Below, piece by piece: positions 24,496 to 35,059 of a stretch of DNA of 64,000 bases. The stretch is from NCEH01 sp043195195. Lineage in GTDB: Bacteria > Pseudomonadota > Alphaproteobacteria > Rhizobiales > Xanthobacteraceae. The notes under the pieces were generated by a model. It ran no database searches, was not told the origin of the DNA, and saw nothing but the letters and a program-made list of their open reading frames with translations. The translations under genes were made by a program, and so were the position numbers. Each line of letters begins with the position of its first letter. Positions within the stretch are counted from its first letter, which is position 1. The stretch lies in NCBI RefSeq assembly GCF_043195195.1, contig NZ_JBAFWT010000006.1:171071-235070 (forward strand), given 5' to 3'.

Positions 24496-25188
24496 TCAGA
24501 CCTCCCAATCGAGCTGGAGCACCCCGGGCTTGGCGCTCAACACGTCCAGGAGCGCGGGTGCCTCCACCACGCTGCGCGCGCTCCACCACAATTGATAATG
24601 CAGTTCGCGCTGGCCGGTCACCGGCTCGATCCGCAGGGAATAATGGCGCACGCGCATCGCCGCCTGCTCAAGCAAGGCGCGTACCGCCGCCTCGGAGGGG
24701 CCGTCCCGCCCCAGCACGAGGCCAAGCTTCACCGCGCGGCCGCGCCGCATCCCCTCTTCGAGATATTTCAGGCCCCACAGGGTCAGGAGCCCGAGCCCGA
24801 GCGCCATGGCGCCCAGCTCGAACTGGCCGGCGCCGAAACACAGGCCCATCACCGTCACGTACCACAGGCTCGCCGCCGTCGTGACGCCGAGGGTGAGCCC
24901 CTCGCGATGGAGCACCGCCCCCGCGCCGATGAAGCCGACGCCGGTCAGGATGCCGAGCGGCAGGCGCATCACATCGGTCTGCACGAAGGAATCGGACGCC
25001 TTGCCGCTCAAGGTCAGCAGCAGGTTCGCGCTGATCATCGCGAGGCAGGCGGCGAGACCGACGATGATGTTGGTCCGCAGCCCCGCGGCCCGCTCCTGGG
25101 AGCCGCGATCCAGCCCAATCAGGCCGCAGGCGAGAAAGGTGCAGGCAAGGCGCAGGGCGATATCGAGCCAATCGGGATGTAGCGGCAT
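24496..25188 (-). CDS. MgtC/SapB family membrane protein
   Basis: The 230-residue protein has four to five N-terminal transmembrane helices with the family signatures GLIGLDRGSQERAAGLRTN, LGILTGVGFIGAGAVLHREG and GVTTAASLWYVTVMGLCFG. A soluble C-terminal region of about 75 residues follows, similar to the MgtC ACT-like domain. In pathogens MgtC modulates ATP synthase and survival at low magnesium; in free-living bacteria the role is unclear. The ATG at 25188 follows GGAG. It is monocistronic and converges on rpsD. Confidence 0.9.
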   Translation of the reverse strand: MPLHPDWLDIALRLACTFLACGLIGLDRGSQERAAGLRTNIIVGLAACLAMISANLLLTLSGKASDSFVQTDVMRLPLGILTGVGFIGAGAVLHREGLTLGVTTAASLWYVTVMGLCFGAGQFELGAMALGLGLLTLWGLKYLEEGMRRGRAVKLGLVLGRDGPSEAAVRALLEQAAMRVRHYSLRIEPVTGQRELHYQLWWSARSVVEAPALLDVLSAKPGVLQLDWEV

Positions 25189-25251
25189 GGACGGCTCCGG
25201 TGATGATCCGGGCCATCATAGATCACGCCGGCGCGCAGCCCGAATGGCGGC

Positions 25252-25650
25252 TCACCACGACCAAACGCCAAATCCGATATAGGGCCCCGGTGCCGGCGGC
25301 GGGCCGTAGAACCCCGGCGCGGGATAGTATTGCACGGGCGGCGGCGCGGCATAGATGCCCGGCCCGGCCGGGACCGGCACCGACTGCATGTAGGGCGGGG
25401 GACCGTCGAAGCCGAGATAGGCCGCCGATACGAACGCCGGGCCGCGCCAGCCGATGCTGCACCATGCGGGTGAGCAGGAGAGCACCTGCACGTTCATGCC
25501 GCGCCCGAGGGTGCCGATCACGGAATAATTCGTCCCCGGGCCGGCCCGCACGTTCAGGTCTCCGAGCACCACGGCCGAATCGGCGAGGGCGAGGGACGCT
25601 GGTGCGACGAAAACGAGCGCGGTGACAAGAACCTTAGCGAATGCCTTCAT
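25252..25650 (-). CDS. Secreted SH3b-domain protein with Pro/Tyr-rich tail
   Basis: A 132-residue exported protein. Residues 1-24 form a signal peptide (VLVTALVFVAPASLALA-DS). A single bacterial SH3 domain spans about 27-80 (LNVRAGPGTNYSVIGTLGRGMNVQVL and WCSIGWRGPAFVSAAYLG). The tail is rich in Pro, Gly and Tyr (PPPVQYYPAPGFYGPPPAPG). SH3b domains often bind peptidoglycan or metals, but no catalytic domain is present. The ATG at 25650 is chosen because the signal peptide starts there; the longer frame to 25806 is basic low-complexity. Confidence 0.8.
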   Translation of the reverse strand: MKAFAKVLVTALVFVAPASLALADSAVVLGDLNVRAGPGTNYSVIGTLGRGMNVQVLSCSPAWCSIGWRGPAFVSAAYLGFDGPPPYMQSVPVPAGPGIYAAPPPVQYYPAPGFYGPPPAPGPYIGFGVWSW

Positions 25651-25847
25651 GGTTTCCGCTCCACATTCAGCGTCACGGCGGACTGCTCCGCCGGGACGAC
25701 ACCTGCGTTCTGCCAACCGCATCCGGAACCGCCCGGCCGGGAGGCTTCCCTTCGGTTTAGCGCCTCTGCGCCAAACCTGACCTGCGCCAAACCTGCCGCT
25801 GCGCAAAGCTTATCCCCAGCGCGAAGCGCGCCGGAGCACGCCGCGTC

Positions 25848-26171
25848 TCAGCCCTCCGAGCGCACTTCCAGCACGGCCTGGGCCAGGAATTCGTCCATGT
25901 TCCGGCGAATCTGGTGGTCCGAGACCTCCACGCCCTTGGCATCGAAATCGCCACGCAGCTTGCGATACACGTCTTCCTCGCCATGCTCCTCGAGATCGGA
26001 GACGACCACTTCCTTGGCATAGGCCTGGGCGTCTTCCTCGGACAGGCCGAGCTTTTCCGCCGCCCACAGACCGAGCAGCTTGTTGCGCCGCGCCACCGCC
26101 TTGAAGCGGATTTCTTCGTCGAGCGCGAATCGCTTTTCGAACCCCTCTTCGCGCTTGTCGAACGTCGTCAT
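25848..26171 (-). CDS. F1-ATPase inhibitor subunit zeta (DUF1476)
   Basis: A 107-residue helical protein, MTTFDKREEGFEKRFALDEE at the start and EEHGEEDVYRKLRGDFDAKG later, matches DUF1476. The Paracoccus denitrificans member is the zeta subunit that blocks reverse ATP hydrolysis by F1 through its N-terminal helix. The family is restricted to alphaproteobacteria, which helps place the organism. It sits divergent from purC, a neighbour pairing common in Hyphomicrobiales. The start at 26171 is preferred to 26183 on family length. Confidence 0.9.
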   Translation of the reverse strand: MTTFDKREEGFEKRFALDEEIRFKAVARRNKLLGLWAAEKLGLSEEDAQAYAKEVVVSDLEEHGEEDVYRKLRGDFDAKGVEVSDHQIRRNMDEFLAQAVLEVRSEG

Positions 26172-26458
26172 GGCAGCCCTCATCTTGACGTTTCCGTGAC
26201 CAAGGCGGCGCCCATCAATGGACGCGCCCGTCGCGCCCCTTGAATATAGACGCGGTCATCCCAGATCAATGTGACGCAAAAGACAGGCCGCTTTGAGGCT
26301 GATGACCCAATGCGTTGTATCTGGCGCGCCAATCGGCTAGTGTTCGATCAGGCGCGTCATGTGCTGCGAAACAGCCCCTGCGCGCCCCGCCAAGGAGCGT
26401 CACCGAAAAACGGAGCCTTGGCAAACCCATGGATTTCCTCAATCGACGGTATACACCC

Positions 26459-27223
26459 ATGAGCCGCCGCCGCCGCATTTACGAAGGCAAGGCGAAGGTC
26501 CTCTATGAAGGCCCCGAGCCTGGAACACTCATCCAGCACTTTAAGGATGATGCCACCGCCTTCAACGCTAAAAAGCATGAAGTGATTGACGGCAAGGGTG
26601 TCCTCAACAACCGGATCTCCGAGTACATATTCTCGCGGTTGAACGACATCGGAGTGCCCACGCACTTCATCCGCCGCCTGAACATGCGCGAACAGCTCAT
26701 CCGCGAGGTGGAAATCATCCCGCTGGAGATCGTCGTGCGCAACGTCGCCGCCGGCTCGCTCTCGACCCGCCTCGGCATCGAGGAAGGTACCGCGCTGCCG
26801 CGTTCGATCATCGAATTCTATTATAAGAACGATGCGCTGAACGATCCGCTGGTTTCCGAGGAGCATGTCACGGCTTTCGGGTGGGCAACCACCCAGGAGA
26901 TCGACGACATCATCGCCCTCGCGATCCGCGTGAACGACTTCCTGTCCGGCCTCTTCCTCGGGGTCGGGATTCGCCTGGTCGATTTCAAGATGGAATGCGG
27001 CCGGCTCTGGGAAAACGACATGATGCGCATCGTCGTCGCTGACGAGATCAGCCCCGATTCGTGCCGCCTCTGGGACGTCAAGTCGAGCGACAAGCTCGAC
27101 AAGGATCGTTTCCGCCGCGACATGGGCGGCCTGGTGGAAGCCTATACCGAAGTGGCGCGCCGGCTCGGCATCATCGCCGAAAACGAGCCGATCCAGGGAA
27201 CTGGACCCGTGCTCGTCAAGTGA
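26459..27223 (+). CDS. purC: Phosphoribosylaminoimidazole-succinocarboxamide synthase
   Basis: The 254-residue SAICAR synthase joins aspartate to CAIR with ATP. It shows RRIYEGKAKVLYEGPEPGT, KDDATAFNAKKHEVIDGKG, VVRNVAAGSLSTRLGIEEG, LVDFKMECGR and DEISPDSCRLWD, matching the alphaproteobacterial form end to end. The ATG at 26459 gives the family-standard MSRRRRIYEG length; an in-frame ATG at 26429 with a distant GGAG is an alternative. It is first of the purC-purS-purQ-purL run, though a terminator-like stem separates it from purS. Confidence 0.97.
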   Translation: MSRRRRIYEGKAKVLYEGPEPGTLIQHFKDDATAFNAKKHEVIDGKGVLNNRISEYIFSRLNDIGVPTHFIRRLNMREQLIREVEIIPLEIVVRNVAAGSLSTRLGIEEGTALPRSIIEFYYKNDALNDPLVSEEHVTAFGWATTQEIDDIIALAIRVNDFLSGLFLGVGIRLVDFKMECGRLWENDMMRIVVADEISPDSCRLWDVKSSDKLDKDRFRRDMGGLVEAYTEVARRLGIIAENEPIQGTGPVLVK

Positions 27224-27251
27224 GCTTGTGAGCTTCGACCCTAGCTGCTAC

Positions 27252-27280
27252 GCGGGGGCCGAAAGGCCCCCGCTTCTGTT
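27252..27280 (+). terminator. Terminator or attenuator between purC and purS
   Basis: A 9-bp stem GCGGGGGCC-GAAA-GGCCCCCGC (27252-27273) with a GNRA tetraloop is followed by TTCTGTT. The T-tract is imperfect, so partial read-through into purS is plausible. Confidence 0.7.
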
Positions 27281-27294
27281 GTGAGTGATGTTCC

Positions 27295-27537
27295 ATGAAG
27301 GCGCGCGTAATCGTCACGCTGAAATCCGCAGTGCTCGATCCCCAGGGAAAAGCCATCGAGGGCGCATTGCGTTCGCTTGGCGTCTCCGGCGTTCAGAGCG
27401 TGCGTCAGGGCAAGGTCTTCGATGTCGAATTGGCCGGCAATGACCGGGCATCGGCGGAAGGCGCCTTGAAAGAGGCCTGCGATCGCCTCCTCGCCAATAC
27501 CGTCATCGAAACCTATAAGGTCGAGTTCGCAGAGTGA
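27295..27537 (+). CDS. purS: Phosphoribosylformylglycinamidine synthase subunit PurS
   Basis: This 80-residue small subunit of the three-part FGAM synthase contains ARVIVTLKSAVLDPQGKAIEG, LGVSGVQSVRQGKVFDVEL and VIETYKVEFAE. PurS bridges PurQ and PurL and helps channel ammonia. Its presence fits the short 737-residue PurL encoded downstream rather than the fused PurL of enterics. The start lacks a strong Shine-Dalgarno sequence. Confidence 0.95.
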   Translation: MKARVIVTLKSAVLDPQGKAIEGALRSLGVSGVQSVRQGKVFDVELAGNDRASAEGALKEACDRLLANTVIETYKVEFAE

Positions 27538-27585
27538 TAGACTGTGCTGACGTCACCGGTCGCTGCTGACGAAAACGAGGGGCTC

Positions 27586-27744
27586 ATGGCGGATCTCAAA
27601 ATCGCCTGCCGCCACGATCGCAAGCCCGCCGCGCCGCTCCGGGCGTCGTGGCACCTTATTGAAACTGGTATTGTCTCCGACCCCATTTCAGCCGGCGCGG
27701 ACGCATCTGCCCAAGCCCGGCTTGAACGCGCGGATATGCACTGA
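27586..27744 (+). CDS. Possible small ORF between purS and purQ
   Basis: A 52-codon frame starts with ATG at 27586 after a good GAGGGG (27577-27582) and stops five bases before the purQ start. It encodes MADLKIACRHDRKPAAPLRA and continues to RADMH, with no recognisable domain. It fills an unusually long 211-base gap in an otherwise tight operon. It could be a translated leader for purQ or chance; a protein product is not established. Confidence 0.3.
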   Translation: MADLKIACRHDRKPAAPLRASWHLIETGIVSDPISAGADASAQARLERADMH

Positions 27745-27748
27745 TCCC

Positions 27749-28450
27749 ATGAAATCAGCAGTCATTCTCTTCCCTGGATCGAACCGCGAGCGCGATGCAG
27801 CCCGTGCCTTGAAGCTCGTGGCCGGATCCAGGGTCGATATCGTCTGGCACGGCGAAAGCGAGCTGCCCAAGCACACCGACCTGGTGGTGCTGCCCGGCGG
27901 CTTCTCCTATGGCGACTATCTGCGCTGCGGCGCCATCGCCGCGCGCGCCAACATCATGGGCGCCGTGCGGGCCCATGCGGAGAAGGGCGGGCTGGTGCTC
28001 GGCATCTGCAACGGCTTCCAGATCCTCTGCGAAGCCGGTCTGCTGCCGGGGGTTCTGGTGCGCAATGCCAAGCTGCGCTTCGTGTGCCGGGAAGTGTTCC
28101 TGCGCGTGGAACGCGCGGATACGGCATTTACCCGCGCCTATCGCAAGAATGAGCTGCTGCGCATCCCCGTCGCCCACGGGGAGGGCAATTACACCGCCGA
28201 CGAGGCGACCATCAAGCAATTGGAAGCGGAAGGGCGCGTCGCCTTCCGCTATGCCCGCCCCGATGGCCAGATCGACGAGGCGGATGGGCCGAACGGCGCC
28301 ATCAACGGGATCGCCGGCATCTATTCCGAGAAGCTGAACGTTCTCGGCATGATGCCGCATCCGGAAAACAACATCGAGGCCCAGATCGGGCCGACCGACG
28401 GTCGGGGCCTGTTCGAAAGTCTCGCCGCTGCGCTGAAGGTGGCGGCCTAG
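27749..28450 (+). CDS. purQ: Phosphoribosylformylglycinamidine synthase subunit PurQ
   Basis: The 233-residue glutaminase subunit supplies ammonia to PurL. It has the class I triad, with the Cys in GLVLGICNGFQIL, and MMPHPENN carrying the His and Glu region, plus VLPGGFSYGDYLRCGAIAA. The ATG at 27749 gives MKSAVILFPGSNRERD, the family N-terminus. purL follows after 30 bases. Confidence 0.97.
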   Translation: MKSAVILFPGSNRERDAARALKLVAGSRVDIVWHGESELPKHTDLVVLPGGFSYGDYLRCGAIAARANIMGAVRAHAEKGGLVLGICNGFQILCEAGLLPGVLVRNAKLRFVCREVFLRVERADTAFTRAYRKNELLRIPVAHGEGNYTADEATIKQLEAEGRVAFRYARPDGQIDEADGPNGAINGIAGIYSEKLNVLGMMPHPENNIEAQIGPTDGRGLFESLAAALKVAA

Positions 28451-28480
28451 CCGCCCGCGCCCTCGGATTGGACCGCACCC

Positions 28481-30694
<2,214 letters not shown>

Positions 30695-30740
30695 GTGCCG
30701 CAGGCACAGGCACCGGCGCGCCCAGCGAAGGAATAGACCC

Positions 30741-30974
30741 ATGGCCATGGATTCGCACGACATCGAGCGGCTGATCAAGGAAGCGCTGCCCGATGCCCAG
30801 ATCTCGATCGAGGATCTCGCCGGCGACGGCGATCATTATGCCGCGACCATCGTGTCCGAGGCGTTTCGCGGAAAGAGCCGCGTCCAGCAGCACCAGATGG
30901 TCTATGCCGCCCTGCAGGGCAACATGGGCGGTGTGCTGCATGCGCTGGCGCTGAAGACCTCGGTGCCTGCTTGA
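30741..30974 (+). CDS. BolA family protein (YrbA/IbaG type)
   Basis: A 77-residue protein with the BolA fold: IERLIKEALPDAQISIEDLAGDGDHYAATIVS, then FRGKSRVQQHQMVYAALQG. The histidine in HYAATIVSEAF and the second in QQHQMVYAA are typical cluster ligands when paired with a CGFS glutaredoxin. The natural partner, the monothiol glutaredoxin at 31676, lies two genes on rather than next door. The ATG at 30741 follows AAGGA. Confidence 0.93.
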   Translation: MAMDSHDIERLIKEALPDAQISIEDLAGDGDHYAATIVSEAFRGKSRVQQHQMVYAALQGNMGGVLHALALKTSVPA

Positions 30975-31094
30975 AATGACCGCGCATCGCGCCCGTTTCG
31001 ACGCCAGTTGCATGGAAATTAATCAAACAATATCATTGACTTAATAGGGTGCATTGCGAACCATTCGGCGTTCTCTCGCGCCAAGGTTTTGCCA

Positions 31095-31565
31095 ATGATC
31101 CGCATTGATACCCTGCTTATTTCGGCTGCTCTTGCCCTGGTCCCCGTGGCATCGTTCGCCGAGTCCCCGAATGGGGTGAAGACGCTGTCGCCCCCTGGTG
31201 CCATCAAGCCGACCGGCACATGGAACCTTGGAACGCGCGCGGGCGACTTCGTTTTCATCGCCGGCATGCGCGGCATCGATCCTGCGACCAATACCTTGGT
31301 CTCCGGTGATGAAGCGCGCGTCCGGCAGGCCTTCCTCAACATGAAGCTGATCGCGGAATCGGAAGGGGCGACGCTCCAGGATGCCGTGCGCCTCGTGGTC
31401 TATGTCACCGACATGTACCGCTTCCGGCCGATCGCTAATAAGATCCAGGAAGAGTTGTGGGGTAAGGGCCCCTATCCGCCGCGGACCATCATTGAGGTGG
31501 ATCGCCTGAATCAGGACGACATCCTCGAAGTCGAGGGGACATTCTACGCCCCGGCGAAGAAATAA
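31095..31565 (+). CDS. Exported RidA family protein
   Basis: A 156-residue RidA/YjgF fold protein. It carries an N-terminal signal peptide (residues 1-22, LLISAALALVPVASFA-ES), so it should act in the periplasm, whereas classical RidA is cytosolic. The core is recognisable in LGTRAGDFVFIAGMRGIDP, QAFLNMKLIAESEGATLQDAVRLVVYVTDM and PPRTIIEVDRL, where the Arg of PPRTIIEV corresponds to the canonical carboxylate-binding residue. Imine deamination is one possible activity. The ATG at 31095 follows AAGG. It splits the usual bolA-grxD pair and is preceded by an AT-rich stretch (31015-31050), hinting at its own promoter and later insertion. Confidence 0.85.
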   Translation: MIRIDTLLISAALALVPVASFAESPNGVKTLSPPGAIKPTGTWNLGTRAGDFVFIAGMRGIDPATNTLVSGDEARVRQAFLNMKLIAESEGATLQDAVRLVVYVTDMYRFRPIANKIQEELWGKGPYPPRTIIEVDRLNQDDILEVEGTFYAPAKK

Positions 31566-31675
31566 GTCTCGTCAGGGCAGGGATGCCCGCCGCACCCCGC
31601 CCTTGCACTTTGGCCCTTCAAGCCCGATGTTCTCGGCATGAACCGGCGTCTTCGGACCAGATCTGGACTAGAGAT

Positions 31676-32014
31676 ATGAGCATTCGCGAATTCATCGACC
31701 GTGAGGTCAAGGACAACGACGTGGTCGTGTTCATGAAGGGCACGCCGCAATTTCCCATGTGCGGCTTCTCCGGCCAGGTGGTGCAGATCCTCGATCATGT
31801 GGGCGTCGCCTATAAGGGCATCAACGTTCTCGAATCCGACGAGCTGCGCCAGGGCATCAAGGAATATGCAAGCTGGCCCACGATTCCCCAGATCTATGTG
31901 AAGGGTGAATTCCTCGGTGGCTGCGACATCGTCCGCGAGATGTTCCAGGCCGGCGAACTGATCCCGCTGTTCGAGGAAAAGGGCGTGCCAGTGCGCGACC
32001 GCGCCATCGGCTGA
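31676..32014 (+). CDS. grxD: Monothiol glutaredoxin, Grx4/GrxD type
   Basis: The 112-residue protein has the CGFS active site at 29-32 (GTPQFPMCGFSGQ), the glutathione-binding WPTIPQIYVKGEFLGGCDI, and no extra domain. Such glutaredoxins hold a shared [2Fe-2S] cluster with BolA and transfer it or sense iron status. The ATG at 31676 gives MSIREFIDREV. It is followed by a strong bidirectional terminator and the convergent purB gene. Confidence 0.95.
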   Translation: MSIREFIDREVKDNDVVVFMKGTPQFPMCGFSGQVVQILDHVGVAYKGINVLESDELRQGIKEYASWPTIPQIYVKGEFLGGCDIVREMFQAGELIPLFEEKGVPVRDRAIG

Positions 32015-32040
32015 TCCCGTCTTCCTGCTGTGGATACGAA

Positions 32041-32070
32041 AATGCCCGGGATCGCCCGGGCATTTTTTTA
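32041..32070. terminator. Bidirectional terminator between grxD and purB
   Basis: A perfect 10-bp stem AATGCCCGGG-ATCG-CCCGGGCATT (32041-32064) is followed by a T-run on the plus strand and preceded by AAAA, so it can stop both converging transcripts. Confidence 0.92.
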
Positions 32071-32096
32071 TTTCGACGTCAGTGGTACGTGAAATA

Positions 32097-33404
32097 TCAG
32101 GCGTGACCGAAGACGCGCTTGAAGATCGTATCGGCATGCTTGAGGTGGTAGCCGAGGTCGAACTTCTCGTTGATGTCGTCTTCGCTGAGATAATGGCGAA
32201 CATCTGCATCATTCAGCAGAAATCCGCGGAAATCTCCCTCACCTCGCCAGACTTTCATGGCGTTCTTCTGCACCAGCCGGTAGGCGTCCTCGCGACTCGC
32301 GCCCTTCTGGGTGAGCGCAAGGAGCACCCGCTGGGAGTGGATGAGGCCACCCAGCTTGTCCATGTTGCGTTGCATATTGTCCACATGCACCACCAGCTTG
32401 TCGACCACACCGGCAAGCCGGGCGAGAGCGAAATCAAGGGTTACGGTGGCATCAGGCCCGATCATCCGCTCGACGGAGGAATGGGAAATGTCCCGCTCGT
32501 GCCAGAGCGCCACATTCTCCATCGCCGGCAGCGCATAGGCCCGTACCATACGGGCGAGGCCCGTGAGATTCTCGGTCAGCACCGGATTGCGCTTGTGCGG
32601 CATGGCCGAGGACCCCTTCTGGGCCTCGGAGAAATATTCTTCCGCCTCAAGCACTTCGGTGCGCTGGAGATGGCGGATCTCGGTGGCCAGCCGCTCCACG
32701 GAGGAGGCGATGACACCGAGCGTCGCGAAGAACATGGCATGGCGGTCGCGCGGGATCACCTGGGTGGAGACGGTCTCCACCGTGAGACCCATCTTGGCCG
32801 CCACATGCTCCTCAACCCTCGGATCGATATGGGCAAACGTCCCGACCGCCCCGGAAATGGCGCAGGTCGCGATCTCGGCCCGCGCCGCCACCAGCCGCAC
32901 ACGGGCGCGCTGGAACTCCGCATGGGCGATGGCCAGCTTGATGCCGAAGGTGGTCGGCTCGGCATGGATGCCGTGCGACCGGCCCACGGTGGGGGTCAAT
33001 TTGTGTTCGAACGCCCGCCGTTCCAGCACTGCCAACAGGTGGTCGACGTCAGCAATCAGCAGGTCGGAGGCCCGCGCCAACTGGACCGCAAGGCAGGTGT
33101 CCAGCACGTCTGATGAGGTCATGCCCTGGTGGACGAAGCGCGCTTCCGGGCCGACAATTTCGGACAAATGGGTGAGGAAGGCGATGACGTCATGCTTCAC
33201 TTCGCGCTCGATGGCGTCGATGCGGTCCACGTCGAACTGCGCCTTGCCCCCCAATTCCCAAATCTTGGCCGCCGCCTCCTTGGGCACAATGCCCAGTTCG
33301 GCCATGGCGTCAGCGGCATGGGCCTCGATCTCGAACCAGATGCGGAAACGCGCTTCGGGGGACCAGAGGTCGGCCATTTCGGGGCGGCTATAGCGGGGGA
33401 TCAT
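32097..33404 (-). CDS. purB: Adenylosuccinate lyase
   Basis: The 435-residue fumarase-superfamily lyase acts twice in purine synthesis (SAICAR to AICAR and adenylosuccinate to AMP). It has MIPRYSRPEMADLWSPE at the start, FVHQGMTSSDVLDT, GRSHGIHAEPTTFGIK (general acid His) and the flexible catalytic loop EAQKGSSAMPHKRNP. Length is standard. It converges with the bolA-ridA-grxD genes. The spacer to thrC (33405-33646) holds no other gene that I can support. Confidence 0.97.
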   Translation of the reverse strand: MIPRYSRPEMADLWSPEARFRIWFEIEAHAADAMAELGIVPKEAAAKIWELGGKAQFDVDRIDAIEREVKHDVIAFLTHLSEIVGPEARFVHQGMTSSDVLDTCLAVQLARASDLLIADVDHLLAVLERRAFEHKLTPTVGRSHGIHAEPTTFGIKLAIAHAEFQRARVRLVAARAEIATCAISGAVGTFAHIDPRVEEHVAAKMGLTVETVSTQVIPRDRHAMFFATLGVIASSVERLATEIRHLQRTEVLEAEEYFSEAQKGSSAMPHKRNPVLTENLTGLARMVRAYALPAMENVALWHERDISHSSVERMIGPDATVTLDFALARLAGVVDKLVVHVDNMQRNMDKLGGLIHSQRVLLALTQKGASREDAYRLVQKNAMKVWRGEGDFRGFLLNDADVRHYLSEDDINEKFDLGYHLKHADTIFKRVFGHA

Positions 33405-33646
33405 CGCGGCGCTCTTTTCGTTGGCGGCAAGCCGAGCCCTGTATCAGATCGATGCCGCTTGCGGTAGCACCGGCTGCGGGCCTCATGTGTGCTCAATTGC
33501 ATGGCGCAGACGCGACGGGCTGGCCTCGCCGGCCAATGCCGGATAAGACGCGGCAACAAGATGGGCCAGGATTGGCGCGTCTTCCCGCAGCGGCGTTGCG
33601 GGGTTAGGTTGGGCGCGTCCGCGGACGCCGGTGCCGGAGAACGTTT

Positions 33647-35059
33647 GTGCTTTACGTGTCCACGCGCGGCGAGGCGCCGCCTTTGTCCTTCGCCGATGCC
33701 TTGCTCGCAGGCCTCGCCCGCGACGGCGGCCTTTATGTGCCGGAGAGCTGGCCGACGATTAGCGCCGACGAAATCGCGGCGCTGGCAGGCCGGCCCTATG
33801 CCGAGGTCGCGCGCAGGATCATCTCGCCCTTCGTTGCCGGCGCTATTCCCCAGGCGGCGCTCGATCTGATGATCGAGGACGCGTATCGCAATTTCCGCCA
33901 CCCGGCCACCACGCCCCTAGTGCAGCTTGGCCCCAACCGGTTCGTGCTGGAGCTGTTTCATGGCCCCACCTTGGCTTTCAAGGACGTGGCCATGCAGTTG
34001 CTTTCGCGGCTCATGGACCATGTCCTGTCCGCCCGTGGGGCGCGCGCGACCATCGTCGGGGCGACATCCGGCGACACCGGCAGCGCCGCCATCGAGGCGT
34101 TCCGTCATTCCGATGCTGTGGATGTCTTCATCCTCTATCCTCACAACCGCGTGTCGGAGGTTCAGCGCCGCCAGATGACCGGCGTCGGCGCCCATAACGT
34201 CCATGCCATTGCGGTCGAAGGCACGTTCGACGATTGCCAGGCCCTGGTGAAGGGCATGTTCAACCATCACGGCTTCCGCGATCGCATGGCGCTTGCTGGG
34301 GTGAATTCCATCAATTGGGCGCGTATCGTCGCGCAGGTGGTCTATTATTTCTATGCGGCCACCGCCCTTGGCGCTCCGGCGCGGGAAGTGTCCTTCGTCG
34401 TGCCCACGGGCAATTTCGGCGATATCCTTGCGGGCTGGGTGGCAAAGCGCATGGGCCTGCCGATCCACGATCTGACCATCGCAACCAATGTGAACGACAT
34501 CCTCGCCCGCACCCTGGAAAGCGGACGCTACGAGGTGCGCGGCGTGCTGCCTTCGTCCTCGCCGTCCATGGACATTCAAGTCTCGTCGAACTTCGAACGC
34601 GTCCTGTTCGAGGCGCTCAACCGCGATTCTGAGGCACTGCGCCAGTTGATGGCCTCGCTCAGTCAATCCGGCGCCTTCACCCTGCCGCATGACGCCCAGG
34701 CCAGCATCTGCGGAGACTTCTCCGCCGGCCGGGCGGACGAGCCGGAGACGCTGGCAACCATTACCCGTACTTATCGCGAAGCCGATTATGTCATTGACCC
34801 GCACACCGCCGTGGCACTCGCTGTGGCTGACAAGGTGGAGCATAGTCCCCGTATTCCCCAGGTGATCCTCTCCACCGCCCATCCCGCCAAATTTCCCGAC
34901 GTCGTCGAGGCAGCCACCGGCAAGCGTCCGCCGCTGCCCCCCCACATGGCGGACCTGATGACCCGCAAGGAGAAGACCACCATTCTGCCCAACGACCTCG
35001 CGGCCATCGAAAGCTTCATCTCCTGCCATTCCCGCATCACCTCGGGTGCCGCGGCATGA
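33647..35059 (+). CDS. thrC: Threonine synthase
   Basis: The 470-residue PLP enzyme forms threonine from O-phosphohomoserine. It is the longer class with MLYVSTRGEAPPLSFADALL at the N-terminus, PLP-lysine motif HGPTLAFKDVAMQ, ATSGDTGSAAIEAF and VPTGNFGDILAGW. GTG 33647 follows GGAGA by seven bases. Its stop overlaps the peptidase start (ATGA at 35056-35059). The thrC-M16 peptidase-GNAT order is widespread in alphaproteobacteria. Confidence 0.96.
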   Translation: MLYVSTRGEAPPLSFADALLAGLARDGGLYVPESWPTISADEIAALAGRPYAEVARRIISPFVAGAIPQAALDLMIEDAYRNFRHPATTPLVQLGPNRFVLELFHGPTLAFKDVAMQLLSRLMDHVLSARGARATIVGATSGDTGSAAIEAFRHSDAVDVFILYPHNRVSEVQRRQMTGVGAHNVHAIAVEGTFDDCQALVKGMFNHHGFRDRMALAGVNSINWARIVAQVVYYFYAATALGAPAREVSFVVPTGNFGDILAGWVAKRMGLPIHDLTIATNVNDILARTLESGRYEVRGVLPSSSPSMDIQVSSNFERVLFEALNRDSEALRQLMASLSQSGAFTLPHDAQASICGDFSAGRADEPETLATITRTYREADYVIDPHTAVALAVADKVEHSPRIPQVILSTAHPAKFPDVVEAATGKRPPLPPHMADLMTRKEKTTILPNDLAAIESFISCHSRITSGAAA

